From NCBI GenBank assembly GCA_029204045.2, contig CM055074.1, forward strand, positions 18,527,164-18,591,163: DNA of 64,000 nt, in the 5' to 3' direction. Source of the DNA: Tillandsia leiboldiana. Taxonomy: Eukaryota > Streptophyta > Magnoliopsida > Poales > Bromeliaceae. Numbering within the stretch: the first letter of the stretch is position 1; every line of letters begins with the position of its first letter. Positions 30,065-40,801 of this stretch are shown here, piece after piece. The position numbers and the translations under genes are program-made. The notes under the pieces were generated by a model. That model saw only the letters and a list, made by a program, of their open reading frames with translations. It ran no database searches and was not told the DNA's origin.

Positions 30065-30215
30065 GACACGTGGCGTCTTGCGGTTGGTGGGCTCACGAGG
30101 GCGGGGTCCATGGGGGCGCACCGGGGTGCCTCGGGGCGCGTGCGCGTCAGGGCGCCAGGCGGCGTGCCAGCCGGCGCACCAGGGTTGGTCGGGGCATCAT
30201 TGCGGGCCACGTGGC
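30065..30215 (+). promoter_or_regulatory. G-boxes in G promoter
   Basis: GACACGTGGC (30065-30074) and GCCACGTGGC (30206-30215), about 230-380 bp upstream of the TATA box. Confidence 0.6.
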
Positions 30216-30442
30216 GCCCGCTGATTCGCGGGCGCCACCAACCGTGTTGACCGGTGAGCGGCCACGCGGCACCCCGCGAGTGGCGGGGCTGGCTGTCCGC
30301 TGTTGAGCGGTGACATGGCACTGTGTGGGCGATTCGGGCGTTCCGCGTTCGGCTCAGCGCAGCGGATCCGGGCGCCCGGATCTACTGTAGGCGCCCGAAA
30401 CCTGGGACAGGTTGGGTATTAATCCAATTGTTTCTTCCAGCC

Positions 30443-30451
30443 TATAAATAG
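30443..30451 (+). promoter_or_regulatory. TATA box of G
   Basis: TATAAATAG in GCCTATAAATAGGTC. The open frame starting at 30511 is leader sequence and not a recognised protein. Confidence 0.8.
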
Positions 30452-30898
30452 GTCATGTTCAAGTTCGATTTGCTCTTTCCCTGTTCACCTTCTCACTGTG
30501 CGGCCTTCACATGGATTCTTCCTCTCCCAGAGCTAGTTCCATCTCCAGATTCCTGAATTTTTCTACGGCACGCATCCCAAGGTTTCCATTTATACGGCGC
30601 GGCGCGACGCTCGTTCATTTCTGGTTCCCTTCGTCGCGGTTTGGGTACGAGGACTCCCCCGGCTTACTCCGACCTCCGATTGAGGCGATTCTTGCGCCGT
30701 TGGACTCAAGACAGGTAGGGCTTCGATCTTTGTGTTTTGAGCTCCCCCTATTTTCGAGTTTATCTTGGAGTTTCCCGAGCTTTCTTTTGACCCATTTTCG
30801 TGGGCGGAGTTTTGGACAGCACCACAGTGTTTCGGCGATATCTTCGCGCACAGGCATCGGATTGGGGTGATTCAAGAGGCGTTTTGCATCTACACATC

Positions 30899-31143
30899 AC
30901 GAGGAATATCTCCAAATTTTCTTGGAATTTTCTGAATTTTCCCCGAAGGTTACAAGTTCCTGTTGATAGAACCTTGTGATTCAGATTTTGTGATTGGTTT
31001 ATTTCGGGGTGGTTTCCTTGTCGAATTTGTATCTCAGCGTAGGAAACTCGGATTTGAACGTACAGGTACTCATTTCGACCGGTTCGTCGCGAGGATCGTG
31101 AGAGTATTTTTTTTGGAATTTTTTGAGTAGATCTCGCAGGTGA
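30899..31143 (+). repeat. two leader modules in G
   Basis: 30899-30952 and 31085-31143, the same layout as in family A: CGAGGAATAT/CGAGGATCGT, a T-rich TTGGAATTTT core, then GAAGGTTA or CAGGTGA. Confidence 0.55.
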
Positions 31144-31740
31144 AAAAGGCAAAACTGTGGACTGTTGTGTTTGGGACAGATTTTGTGTGAGCATTGTATG
31201 TTAATTGTGTATGTCCTTTTGGGGTGCTTTGTGCAGTGTTGTGGTGATTGCTTAGACCGGGCGTGGACTTCACTGTTGGGACCAGGACTTAGCGCTCGAG
31301 GTGGGTGGTTGTTGCTTACCTCTATTTTGACATGCTCACTAGGAATATTAGAGTGACCCCCTTTACTTGGACATCTTGATTAATCATGATCGGGGTTGGG
31401 TTTATGCATGCCTGTGTGGGGATTGGGTTGCTTTGATAGCGTTTAACCTTGCATGTGGAATGGAATATTTATGTTGGACTATATGATTATCCTGTTAGTG
31501 GTTCTACTTGAGGGTAGGTGACATGCATAGGTGGATACCGTTAATGATCAATGACTTAAATTATATTTCCTTGAGAACACTTGCATGCTAGTATGGACAT
31601 CTAGATAGGCCATCTTTTATCGCTACACTTTCATGCTGGAACTTGACTTAGGAGAAACCTTGTTTGTTTCTTTTCTCCTTTCGTTAGTCAGGTGGTATTT
31701 GTTGCTCGGGTTTGAGCAGGGGTTTGGGATAGTGTAGCCG

Positions 31741-32333
31741 GGGCCTGGATTATGGATTATGGGTTTTGGCGGCGACCGCGAATATTGGGCGGTTGACCGG
31801 ATGTCGGTTATAGGACATCGGTGATAGGGCATGATTATGGACTAGAGGGTTTTGTGGCAACCGCGGATAGTAGGCGGTTGACCAGATGTCGGATGTGGGA
31901 CATGATTGTGATTGTGGGTTATTCCGGCGACCGCGGATTTTGGGCGGTTGAACGGAGGTCGGTGGTGAGACTTGGTTGTGGATTGTGAGGTATTGCGGCG
32001 ATCGCGGATTTTGGGCGATTGACCGGATGATCACTTATGCATCAGATTGGGGATCAATTTTCTTTTAGTGGAGGGGTGTGTTCCACTGGGGTTTTATATT
32101 GATCCAGTCCTGCTTTTGATACTTATTACACCGGCGCGGTTATTGCCCGGTGATGCTTTCCTCGTGTGGGTCGCTCCCCTCGAGATCCCCTCCGGAGGCC
32201 GGGGCCAGACAGTTATGGACAGTTTTGCTATCACATCGGCGCGGCTTATTTGCCCGATGATGAGGGCGGCAGCAGGAGTTTTGCTATCACATCGGCGCGG
32301 CTTACTTGCCCGATGATGAGGGCGGTACAGATT
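31741..32333 (+). repeat. tandem repeats in G leader
   Basis: About 3.5 diverged units of roughly 85 bp (31741-32030; core GCGACCGCGGATTTTGGGCG and GTTGACCGGATGTCGG), then two nearly identical 56-bp units (32221-32276, 32277-32331; core ATCACATCGGCGCGGCTTA). Confidence 0.75.
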
Positions 32334-32475
32334 GGGTTCATCTGGGATGGTTGGTTATTGTTGTATACGGTTATTACAGTCTAGGACTGTATTTTAGAGG
32401 CATAGTAGTGGTAGATTTTCCTTTTTCAGCAGTTTCATTTCTTACCACTCTTCTTTCCTTTTTGCCTCTGGTAGA

Positions 32476-32586
32476 CCTAGTGGGTGTGTCAGAGTTTGAG
32501 GTTTTACCCACTAGGGGAGGCTACTGGTTTACTAGTAGTTCTCACCCCCATTCTTCTTCCCTATTTTCTTCTCCCTTGTTTTGCAG
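32476..32586 (+). promoter_or_regulatory. two-hairpin plus pyrimidine-tract/GCAG module (G)
   Basis: CCTAGTGGGT (32476-32485) pairs perfectly with ACCCACTAGG (32506-32515). CTACT with AGTAG (32521-32538) forms the second stem. The pyrimidine tract ends TTTTGCAG at 32586. Confidence 0.6.
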
Positions 32587-32913
32587 TGTCTTCTGCGGGT
32601 GCTGCTGGGCTTTCAGCGGTGGGTCGAGGAGAGAGGACGGCTGAGTAGATAGATCTCGAGGCAGGATGAGCGAGTTAGCTGGACGGTTGGTGTACCCAAG
32701 TTTTCCTCAGACGGTTGTATTTTTGCTTTGGGACTGGCTCTTGCCAGCAGGTTGTATTTATTTTGGTGAGCTGGGAGAGACAGATGTATCATTTATGCAG
32801 ATGTATTGTATTTTATTTCCAGCTTCAGTCTGAGATGTATTAGTTTTTAGTTCAGCTCTATTTTTATTGCTCTATTATTATTATCTCTTATATCTGAGCA
32901 GGTTTGGCGCTTC

Positions 32914-32949
32914 GTGTACGCGGGAAATACCGTGTGCACGGCGGATCTG
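32914..32949 (+). promoter_or_regulatory. terminal LTR hairpin plus GGCGGATCTG (G)
   Basis: GTGTACGCGG (32914-32923) with CCGTGTGCAC (32930-32939): 10 pairs, two of them G-U. GGCGGATCTG follows at 32940-32949. Confidence 0.72.
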
Positions 32950-32989
32950 TAGACGGGCCCGGGTTCCGGTTTACACCCGGGGCGTGACA

Positions 32990-32994
32990 ACCCC
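32990..32994 (+). repeat. target site duplication of G (ACCCC), right
   Basis: Directly after TGACA of the solo LTR. Confidence 0.9.
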
Positions 32995-33649
32995 GATGGC
33001 AGCATCAGCATTTTTTTTATCAGAGTGGCGCGGCGGTATCATGGATTGGTGATCTGCGGAGGACCGCATTTGTCACCTCAGTGTGAGCAGAGACAGAGGT
33101 TGTGCTCCCCATGTGGATAGTCTTGATTTTCAGACAGACTGAGCGACGACCACTTGCATCGAGCGGATCAGTCTGTGCCGCCCGATTGGAGGGCGCCACG
33201 GCAGTGGATCGAGTTGTTGCAGGTGTGATTTCATCACAGCAGTCGGAGTTGGAGCATTTTGCTTTCCTGCATGGACTAGAGGTAGAGTCGTTACCACATG
33301 CACATGAGGTACAGGTTTCTGTTGTTGTTGTGCATGTGGAGGAGGCATGTGGATCATGTCCAGTGCAGCTGAAACCGTGAGTTATACCGGCAGACTTATT
33401 GGTAATTGTGGCAGTTCGATGTTTTGACCCAGTGCTTGGGATTGGTTGGCACAGTGCCATAGGATGTTTGGCTGCGGAAAGAGAGGACTTTGACCTTCTG
33501 CAAGGCAGACGAGAGGAGGCTTGGTGGTTGAATTTGTTAGAGCACACAGGTTATAGCGACAGTGTGAGAGGTGCTTACGGCGGCACTGGGACTCAAGGAT
33601 ATCCCTGTTGCCCACAGGATCCCGGGTGTGATTTCACCTAAGCTTTTGA
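32995..33649 (+). pseudogene. family A protease remnant
   Basis: In the frame of 33102 the stretch HGLEVESLPHAHEVQVSVVV, then EEACGSCPVQL, one stop near 33380, and VAVRCFDPVLGIGWHSA matches the second half of a gypsy retropepsin, where the last block corresponds to the usual VVLGMDWL. The catalytic D-S/T-G loop is not recognisable. Bases 32995-33100 and 33460-33649 contain no clear domain. Confidence 0.6.
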
Positions 33650-34620
33650 TGATGCCGCCGGTTAGGGAGATAGAGATTGCATTTGATGTGGTTCGGGGAA
33701 CCGCGCCACCCTCGACAGCGCCTCATTGGATATCGCCAGTGGAGTAGTTAGAGAGCTGACGGCGCAGTCGCAGGATCTGATGGATCGAGGGGTCTGTTCG
33801 ACCTAGTGCCACGCCGTTGATATACGGTGGTGATGCCACGCCGTTGGTACACGGTGGTGATGCCACGTCTTGGATACACGATGATGAGGATTCGTTGTGA
33901 CTTGAGCATAGGCAGGTTCGGGTAGTATTTAGGACCTTTTGATGGAGTCATACTCCTGCAGTTGTTCGTCTGTGATGCCTGTGCCTATTTGGAATTGTAC
34001 AACTGTGTATTCTGCCAAGATGGCATTCAGGATCCGGTAAGGGCATTATGAGCTCACAGTGAGGCCAATTGGATTGATTAATGCCCTGCCACTTTTATGA
34101 TTTGAGGAATTGTGCTCCAGCTGTACTTGATTGGACTGGTAGCAAGGTTCTCCAAGGATATTATAATTTACTCCCTGAGTGACCTGGATTAAGAGGAGCA
34201 CTTATGGATGTGCTCCAATGCTTGGGTGGAAGAAGCTGTATGCCGTGTTATTGAGGTACAAGTATTAGCTTCGAGAGCATACCTTCATGGGTCACCTTAT
34301 TCGAGCCGTAGGGGCGGCGGTGGAAATCCGGCCAATATGGATACTATTTGGGAATTGGCCGAGATCGACAATTATTGTCGAGGTGAGGAGCTTCTTGGAC
34401 TGGGCAGTGCCAGGAGAGCTTGGCAATCGGATGATGAGACTGATACCAGCGCCAATTCTAGTTTTGTTAGTGTTGGGAGAGGGAACTTGCGAGTTATAGC
34501 GATGTCTCCCATGGTGGCTGTGGAGTTACCATTGGTTTACTTTTGAGCATCCAGTATCACCCCGACAAGGCCACTGTGGTGGCGGATACCTGGAACAGGA
34601 GAGCTTTTGGGGTTGAGTTT
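33650..34620 (+). pseudogene. family A RT, tether and RNase H remnants
   Basis: Readable blocks in family order: PPVREIEIAFDVV (33657), TAFRI-GHYEL then IGLINALP (about 34020-34085, the RT TAFRTRYGHYEF and FGLTNAP motifs), GHLIRAVG then VEVRSFLDW (34287-34400, the post-RT tether), APILVL (about 34450), and SIQYHPDKATVVADT (about 34550-34590, end of RNase H). The D-D catalytic motif is gone and stops and indels are frequent. A 27-bp repeat sits inside (33807-33887). Confidence 0.68.
33807..33887 (+). repeat. 27-bp tandem repeat x3
   Basis: TGCCACGCCGTTGATATACG-type units at 33807, 33834 and 33861, the third diverged. It lies in the decayed RT of family A. Confidence 0.8.
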
Positions 34621-35095
34621 GATGATTCCACAGCTGGCGCTGTGTGGACTGTTGAGGCAAACATGGCTTGTGGTTGTGTCCCTGAGGGTTCCTTTGGATG
34701 ATAGACCGCGGCTGAGTAGTTCACTCGGATGGTCAAGATTCGGGAGTGACCGAGTGAGGACCCCTCCTTGTTATGGCTCTTTTCCTTATTGGATGATAGT
34801 GTGGGTATGCTTCGGGTTGCCTTGGTTGAGTTGACTCAGGATGTGTTTTACTTTTGGATCCCTCGCCCGTGATTGACTCGCTCCATTTGAGGTCTGCGAG
34901 TGTTAGGAGTACGAGGGACGCCCGTTGCGAATCCTGGCTCGAGAGATGAGAGGATTGCGCAACCAGGCCATGCCGTACTGGCTGTTGTTGTTATTGTTGA
35001 GGAGTAATCACAGGGAGTGAGAGGTGACTTGGGGAGCTAGAGACAGTGATTATGAGTACCTACCCTTGATTTTGAGACACCTTTTGAGTTATGTC
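34621..35095 (+). mobile_element. family A 3' internal region, no domain
   Basis: No integrase motif is visible, so integrase was deleted. The sequence aligns by eye with the minus strand of D at 48424-47800 (GAGTAGTTCACTCGG; TGTTGTTGTTATTGTTGAGG), confirming that A and D are relatives. Confidence 0.6.
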
Positions 35096-35132
35096 AGTTT
35101 CGAGGACGAAACTTTCTTTTAGTGGGGGAGGA
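35096..35132 (+). promoter_or_regulatory. family A pre-PPT hairpin and polypurine tract
   Basis: AGTTTCG-AGGA-CGAAACT (35096-35113), then AGTGGGGGAGGA (35121-35132) abutting the 3' LTR. Confidence 0.8.
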
Positions 35133-36059
35133 TGTGGTGACCCGGATCTCTACAGGGCTTCTACAGTGTGACCAGCAGCTCCTAGAAGCCTATGTGGCGT
35201 GTCGGCGGTGTTGGTGCACCAATTGGACATAAGTGATGGACTCCGGGTGTTAAAAGGATTACTTGGTTAATCGGTTGACCCTGTCGGATGTTTAGAAGTG
35301 GTTTCGCGCGAAACGGATATTAAAATTGGACTCAGCGCGAAATTTGGGTTAAGAACACTTTTCTGGATGCCTTCGGAAAATTTGGGGATTGGAATTTGGC
35401 AAAACGGAAAATTTGGGGATTGGAATTTGGTAAAACGGACAGCGGATTTGGATTCAGCGCGCGAAAACGATGAAAATGGACTACCTATTCGTATTTTTAG
35501 GAGCCCGGATGGCGCGCATGGATTTCGAGGCACTTAGCATTATTTCGGCGACGGCGGGTAGCGGCGACAGCGGCGGGCAGCGGCGGAGCGCGGCGGTGCG
35601 GGCGCGGGCAAGCGCCGGAGTGGCCGCGGGCAGGCGCGCGGGCGCGGGCAGGCGCGCGGTGCACGGGGGCGGCGTGCCATGTGTCGCCTTTCTATTGGTT
35701 TGCCTTGGGACACGTGGCCGCATAGGATAGGTCGGTGCAGTGGACTGGGACCACGGAGCAGGCAGGGCGGCCTCGGGGCGTGTGCTTGGCAAGGGTCGCA
35801 GGCGGCGCAGGAGCGCACGTGGGCGCGCGTTGACCGCTCTTCCCGCGCTCGGCCGCGCCACGTGTCGGTGTCCGCGAGTGGCGACGTGGCGCACGGCGGG
35901 TGGTCGTTTCCGCTGTCCGCTCTTTGGCGGGTGACGTGGCGGAACCGGAATCATTCGGGCGCTCCGCGGGGCAGTGGAACGGCGCCACTGTTGGCGCCCG
36001 AATCATTCGGGCACCCGGAAACTGCACCCCAAAGTGCATTTTTGGCCCGGATTTCAGCC

Positions 36060-36068
36060 TATAAATAG
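36060..36068 (+). promoter_or_regulatory. TATA box of family A 3' LTR
   Basis: TATAAATAG in the same context as 16857. Confidence 0.8.
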
Positions 36069-37921
36069 GCAGTAATGGCCTGTTGTGCTGGTTTTTTTGG
36101 CTGTTCTGGGAGTTCCCCCTTCTACAGAGCCTCCTACGCTGTACCCTCCACCATTCGATGGATTTTCGGGATTTTTGGAGACTGCGACTTCGGAGTTATT
36201 TGCGACGCGACGCACATCGACCCTCCTTGGATTTTTGGCTTTTACGGTCGCTCTTCAGTCCGCGAGGCACACCAAATCACCCCGATAGAATTTTGAGCCA
36301 ATTTTTACGGCAGCGCGTTCACGAGAGGTAAGGCTTCGTTTTCCCTGTTGTTCACTTCTCCTCGTTTCGAGTTTTCGGCATTGTTCCCGAGGTGTTTCTG
36401 TGAGCCCTTTTTCTGCCGCGAGATTTTGGACAGCGGAGGCTTGTCGATTTTCTATCTCGACCTACGAGCATCGGAATGAGGCGTTTAAGGACTCGTTTGA
36501 CATATAATCTTCGAGAGGAACGTGCTCGTATTTTTATTGGATTTTTCTGAGGACTGTTCGAAGGTGAGATTTAAGCTTCTTTGGGGTTGTATCCCGCAGT
36601 TTTCGCAGTGTTGTGGGTTGCCGACGCCCCACCTTGTTTAATTTGTATCTTGGCCTACAGGTGTCGGAACGGGGCGTAAAAATACTCGTTTTGGGACTAC
36701 TCGTCGCGAGGATCGCAACCGTGAATTTTCTGGAATTTTTAGAGCACTGTACATAGGTGAGGTTCCTTTTTTCCTCTGCTGGTTGGTTGTGACAGCATGT
36801 GCTGTTTGGAGAACTTGTGGTGTTGATTATTGATTGTGTTGTTGTGTTGGCATGTTGTTGATTGGAGCTGAAGCTTGTGCGACCATGTACCGAGGATGCG
36901 GGTTCAGTGGAATTTGTTAGCAAGTGGCCACGCTCTTCACCGACTTCAGGTTTGCCTTGGATTAAGCACTTCAGGTGGGTAAGTTTAGTAAAAGTAACTG
37001 TATAAGGGAATGGCAAGGTTTATATGCATGTTGTGCCTTATGGGAGTTGTAATAGTGGATGTTTATGTATGGTTAATGTAAGCTTACCTATGGGAATGCC
37101 ACCCTCTATGATTGATAGCATGCACAATTTATTGTACAACCAATATGAGTGAGAGGTAAGCACGGAAATGATTTAGATCATGTGGATTGATGCCTGCTCG
37201 ATTTAGGGTATATGTTTTCGATGGTGTAGAGATCATGTCTATTAATGTCCCCTATTTCATGATTTCAGTTATTTAAAGGATATTATTTGGAACTTGACCT
37301 AGCACCCCGCCATATGATGCATGTTTAACCAGACTGGTAGAGAACCTTCACTTGGGCTAGGATCTTTTATGCTTTAGACATCCCACACTTTGCATCTTTC
37401 CTGGACATAGTGTTGCCTCGCCCGGGTAGTGGGCCGAGTGGTCAGGTTATTGTGGGACATTGTTGCACTCGTGCCTGGGGGCCGAGTGGAGTCTGATAGC
37501 TGAGTTTAGACCAGTGTTGGTGTCGTGGGAGCCGGTTGGGTAGACGGTGATCCCAGACCGTTGAGTGCCTTCCGGTCAGTGTTGTCGGGAACCGTTTGGG
37601 TAGGCGGTGGACCCGGGTCGTTGAGTGTCGTCCGACCAGTGTTGTTAGCCCTGAGTTGTGGGTCGACCCCGGCTGTGGAGTATCTCCAGCCAGTGGGTTT
37701 AGTGCCACGAGTTGGTGGTGTTCGCTAGTGTCTCGAGATTCGTGAGAGCTTATTAGCTGAGTCGTTGAGAGTACTCCGACTGTGGTGCGAGAGATTTGGG
37801 GATCTTGAGTCCTTCCGTTCTGAGAGTGAGCGTGGATTTTGACTATAGCCTGCATGTGCCAATGTTCGATACTCTATGCCGCGCCGTTTTCCTCAATTGG
37901 GGTCGCGCCCCGTGAGATGCC

Positions 37922-38221
37922 GCAGTGGATGCGATGTTTGGCCTGTAGAGGCAGTTGTTCGCAGTGGATGCGATGTTTGGCCTGTTGAGGCAGTTGTTCG
38001 CAGTGGATGCGATGTTTGGCCTGTTTGGCCTGTTTGGCCTATTGAGACAGTTTCTCGCAGTGGATGCGATGTTTGGCCTGTTGAGGCAGTTGTTCGCAGT
38101 GGATGCGATGTTTGGCCTGTTTGGCCTGTTGAGACAGTTTCTCACAGTGGATGCGATGCTTGGCCTGTTGAGGCAGTTTTCCGCAGTGGATACGATGATA
38201 GGCCTGTTGAGGCAGTTTTGC
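37922..38221 (+). repeat. 39-bp tandem array in family A 3' LTR
   Basis: Seven units; 300 bp; same length variants in units 3 and 5 as in the 5' LTR. Confidence 0.85.
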
Positions 38222-38440
38222 GCGAGGGGTGAGTTAGTCCGTGTGGGACGCCCTACGTAAGTCCCGTCCTCTTGTGGATGTGTGGCAGTAGGTGGGCGCA
38301 GGCTTGACTGGACCCTATGAGGCAGTCAGTTCGATTGGGTCGATTGAGCACCTTGGGTGCGAGTGTTGCATATATTTTCATCTGTACCAGCCCTTCTTGT
38401 CCAGTTTTTACTGCATTGTATCTAATGCCTCTAGTAGTCT

Positions 38441-38558
38441 TAGTGGGCAGACCGTCGGGCTTGGTGGCGGTACCCACTGAGAACTACGTGTTGATATAGT
38501 TCTCACACCCGTTTGGGGTTTTCCCCCTCCTTTTCCTTTTCTCTCCTTTGTTTTGCAG
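38441..38558 (+). promoter_or_regulatory. two-hairpin plus pyrimidine-tract/GCAG module (family A, 3' LTR)
   Basis: AGTGGG (38442-38447) with CCCACT (38473-38478); the second stem carries one mismatch relative to the 5' LTR (ATAGTTC). TTTTGCAG ends at 38558. Confidence 0.6.
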
Positions 38559-38946
38559 AGTCTTAGCGGGTGTTGCTGATTGAGCGGTTGTTAATCAAGG
38601 CGAGGGAGTCGCGAGCTAGATCCCTACCCGTCGTTGGAGAGTAGCGGTACCCCTTCAGAGGAGATCTTCAGTAGATTAGTTATTTATTTTCCTCTTTTGA
38701 GAGACTGATGTAGTGAGGATTTGATATGTTTTGAGAGCCTGTACACTGATGTATTTATTAGAGATACCTCCCTGTTAAGTTCTGGGTTTTGTATCTGGGG
38801 ATATTGTATGATTATCATTTTTGGGAGATGGACATTATTATATTATTTCCAGTTGTACAGTGGTTGATTTTAGTTTTATAGCAGGTTTTTATTTATAGCT
38901 CTGATATCTGTTAGCTGTAGTACCTTTTCTTGCAGGTTAGACGCTT

Positions 38947-38981
38947 CGCCTGTGCGGGGTTTTGCATAGGCGGCGGATCTG
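38947..38981 (+). promoter_or_regulatory. terminal LTR hairpin plus GGCGGATCTG (family A, 3' LTR)
   Basis: CGCCTGTGC (38947-38955) with GCATAGGCG (38964-38972), then GGCGGATCTG. Confidence 0.7.
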
Positions 38982-39022
38982 TTGGCGAGCCCGGGTCGCA
39001 GTTTCGACCCCGGGGCGTGACA

Positions 39023-39027
39023 CCTTA
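39023..39027 (+). repeat. target site duplication of element A (CCTTA), right
   Basis: Matches 5531-5535. Confidence 0.92.
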
Positions 39028-40010
39028 TTAGATGGCACCAGTAAAGCTGAGAGAACTGTTGGCACGATTGTTGGAACTGATGGATAGAAGGTTATTAGAC
39101 CCAGTGTCTCACCTTGGGAAGCACCTTCATTACCGTAGAAGAGACGATGGATTATTTGTCCTGTCAGCAGAGGTTGACTTACAGTGACGTCTTGACAGCG
39201 GCCTTGGACATGTGCGGATGCCTTAGACCGAACGGCAGTGCAGAGCTTGGGCCTGATGATCGCGTGACAGACGCCGCTGCTTGAGCAGTCGAGACGTTAG
39301 GGCTTGAGGTTGTGTCCCTAGGAGGTCACGGTAGCTCGTAGCCTTCGTTTTTGTAGCCACAGCAGGAACAGCTTCAATACTTCTCTCCCTTTTTCTCATC
39401 TTTTCGCCAAAGCTCGCAAACAGGACGAAAACTATGAAAGGCTACTCCAGAAATGGAGACAGTGCCGGAACCTGTTCTTGTTTGATTGGGGCGAAGGCAC
39501 TAGCCTTTCAGAATTTTCGAACTTTTTGCTTCCTTTGGCTGCTTTCTAAATAGAGAGTTGGGGTTGATGACATTCCTGATGTTGGGCTCCTTTCCTTCTT
39601 GGTTGATCGTGTGGGTGTTTTCGGGTCGCCCTGGTTGAGTTGGCACCAGAGTGTGGTTGTAGTGCATGTTGCGCTGGTTGTTTTTCCCCCCACGTTTGGT
39701 TAGTCCCTGTTGTTTTTCGCATCCCAGCTCAGTGGCGTTATGTTTTGGATTCCTCGTTCGCGATTGACTCACTCCATTTGAGATCTGTGAGTTTTGTAGT
39801 ACGAGAGACGCCCGTTGCGAATTCTGGCTCGTGAGATGAGAGGATTGCGCAACAGGGTCATGCCATACTTGTTGAGTTGAGGAGTAATCGCGGGGAGTGA
39901 GTGGCATTCGAGAGCTAGCGACGGTGGTGATGGATGCCCACCCTTCGGTTTAAGACTCCCGTTGAGGGATGTTAGTTTCGATGACGAAACTTTCTTTTAG
40001 TGAGGGAGGA
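39028..40010 (+). pseudogene. family B pol remnant and 3' internal region
   Basis: 39034-39180 continues the RT N-terminus broken by A: MAPVKLRELLARLLELMDRR, then LLDPVSHLG where the family has IRPSVSPWG. After about 39250 no domain is readable. The sequence then joins the block also seen at 4443-4953 and ends with AGTTTCG-ATGA-CGAAACT (39974-39991) and a polypurine tract TGAGGGAGGA (40001-40010). RNase H and integrase are deleted. Confidence 0.72.
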
Positions 40011-40449
40011 TGTGATGATCCGGACCTCCGAGATGGATTTACAGGGCGAGTAGTGGCTTCCGGAGGCCTATGATGAGTGATCGAGTTGTTTGTTCTCGAA
40101 TCGGATCCCAAATTTGGAACCGGCGCAAAAATCAGATCAAGTTTGCTTTTCCGGGGACTTCTGGCAAAATTTAGAAAGAGAATTTGGCGAAACGGACAGT
40201 GGATTTGGACTCAGCGCGCGAAAACGATGAAAATGGGCTATTTACTTGTACTTTTCGGATTTCGGAACAGTAAAGTTACCGTTCACCGCCGGAACTACTG
40301 TTCCGGCGGCCGGCGGCGACCGGCAGGCGGCGGAGCGCAGCGGCGGAGCGCGGCCACGGGCAGCGCGGGCAGGCGTGGGCAGGCGCAGCGCGCGCGGGCG
40401 GGGTGGTCCACAGGCAAGGCGTGCACCGGGAGCATGGAGTTTTGGATTT

Positions 40450-40663
40450 GCCACGTGGCAGCTCCTGATTGGTTGGACTTCGTCGGCTAGGCGGTGCCAC
40501 ATGGCAGTGTGCAATTGGCTGACATATTCCGGAAGACCCGCGTACACCGGAAGCGTGGACCACGTGAACCGCGTGGGGGACACGTGGCATCTCCCCATTG
40601 GCAGGCTCATGCCGCCCACGTGCGTGAGGCACGCGGAACACGAGGGCGGCGGGGACACGTGGC
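40450..40663 (+). promoter_or_regulatory. G-box/ABRE cluster in family B promoter
   Basis: GCCACGTGGC (40450-40459), CCACGTG (40560-40566) and GACACGTGGC twice (40579-40588, 40654-40663), all 130-345 bp upstream of TATA. CCAAT-type ATTGG words lie beside them. Confidence 0.65.
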
Positions 40664-40792
40664 GCCTTCCGAGAAGACTTGCACCGCTGTTTCGTGTTAT
40701 GGGACACGCGGCGCGGCACGAGTGGCCATTTTTGCTGTTCCCTGTTCGGCCTAGATCTGGTGTGGAGCCTGAATGGCTTGGCTATAAATAGG

Positions 40793-40801
40793 CCATTTTA
40801 A
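40793..40801 (+). promoter_or_regulatory. TATA box of family B LTR
   Basis: TATAAATAG in GGCTATAAATAGGCC. Confidence 0.8.

Larger units (their letters stand above)
29510..32989 (+). mobile_element. G: solo LTR of a long-LTR gypsy family (3480 bp)
   Basis: Starts TGTGATGACCTGG and ends GGGGCGTGACA. It is flanked on both sides by ACCCC, with no internal sequence, so the rest of the element was removed by LTR-LTR recombination. Its plan is that of family A: GC-rich G-box promoter, TATA box, leader modules, tandem repeats, two-hairpin module and terminal hairpin. The sequence is only weakly alignable to A. Confidence 0.9.
5536..39022 (+). mobile_element. family A Ty3/gypsy element, split by three later insertions
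   Basis: The two LTRs (5536-5723 plus 16095-19832, and 35133-39022) are about 3.9 kb each and agree closely. They start TGTGGTGACCCGG and end GGGGCGTGAC(A). The element is flanked by the perfect 5-bp duplication CCTTA and sits in family B pol. Its own internal sequence is only about 3.1 kb once T1, F and G are removed: leader, gag, protease, RT and tether remnants, all broken. The LTRs are thus longer than the coding remains. It is non-functional and resembles the LARD-type derivatives of Tekay-like gypsy elements. Confidence 0.88.
35133..39022 (+). repeat. family A 3' LTR (3890 bp), uninterrupted
   Basis: Begins TGTGGTGACCC and ends GGGGCGTGACA. It carries the whole plan in one piece: G-boxes (GACACGTGGC 35709-35718, GCCACGTGTC 35857-35866), TATA box 36060-36068, leader modules 36508-36566 and 36701-36760, 39-bp array 37922-38221, two-hairpin module 38441-38558 and terminal hairpin 38947-38972. 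One G-box CCACGTGTC of the 5' LTR is CCATGTGTC here (about 35677), a C-to-T change at CpG. It also has a duplicated 28-base AAAACGGAAAATTTGGGGAT-type segment at about 35375-35430. Confidence 0.92.

Noticed and set aside
33020..33547. Possible host gene on the minus strand (175 codons)
   Set aside because: The plus strand of the same stretch carries the protease remnant of family A, and the minus-strand product is low-complexity without a domain.
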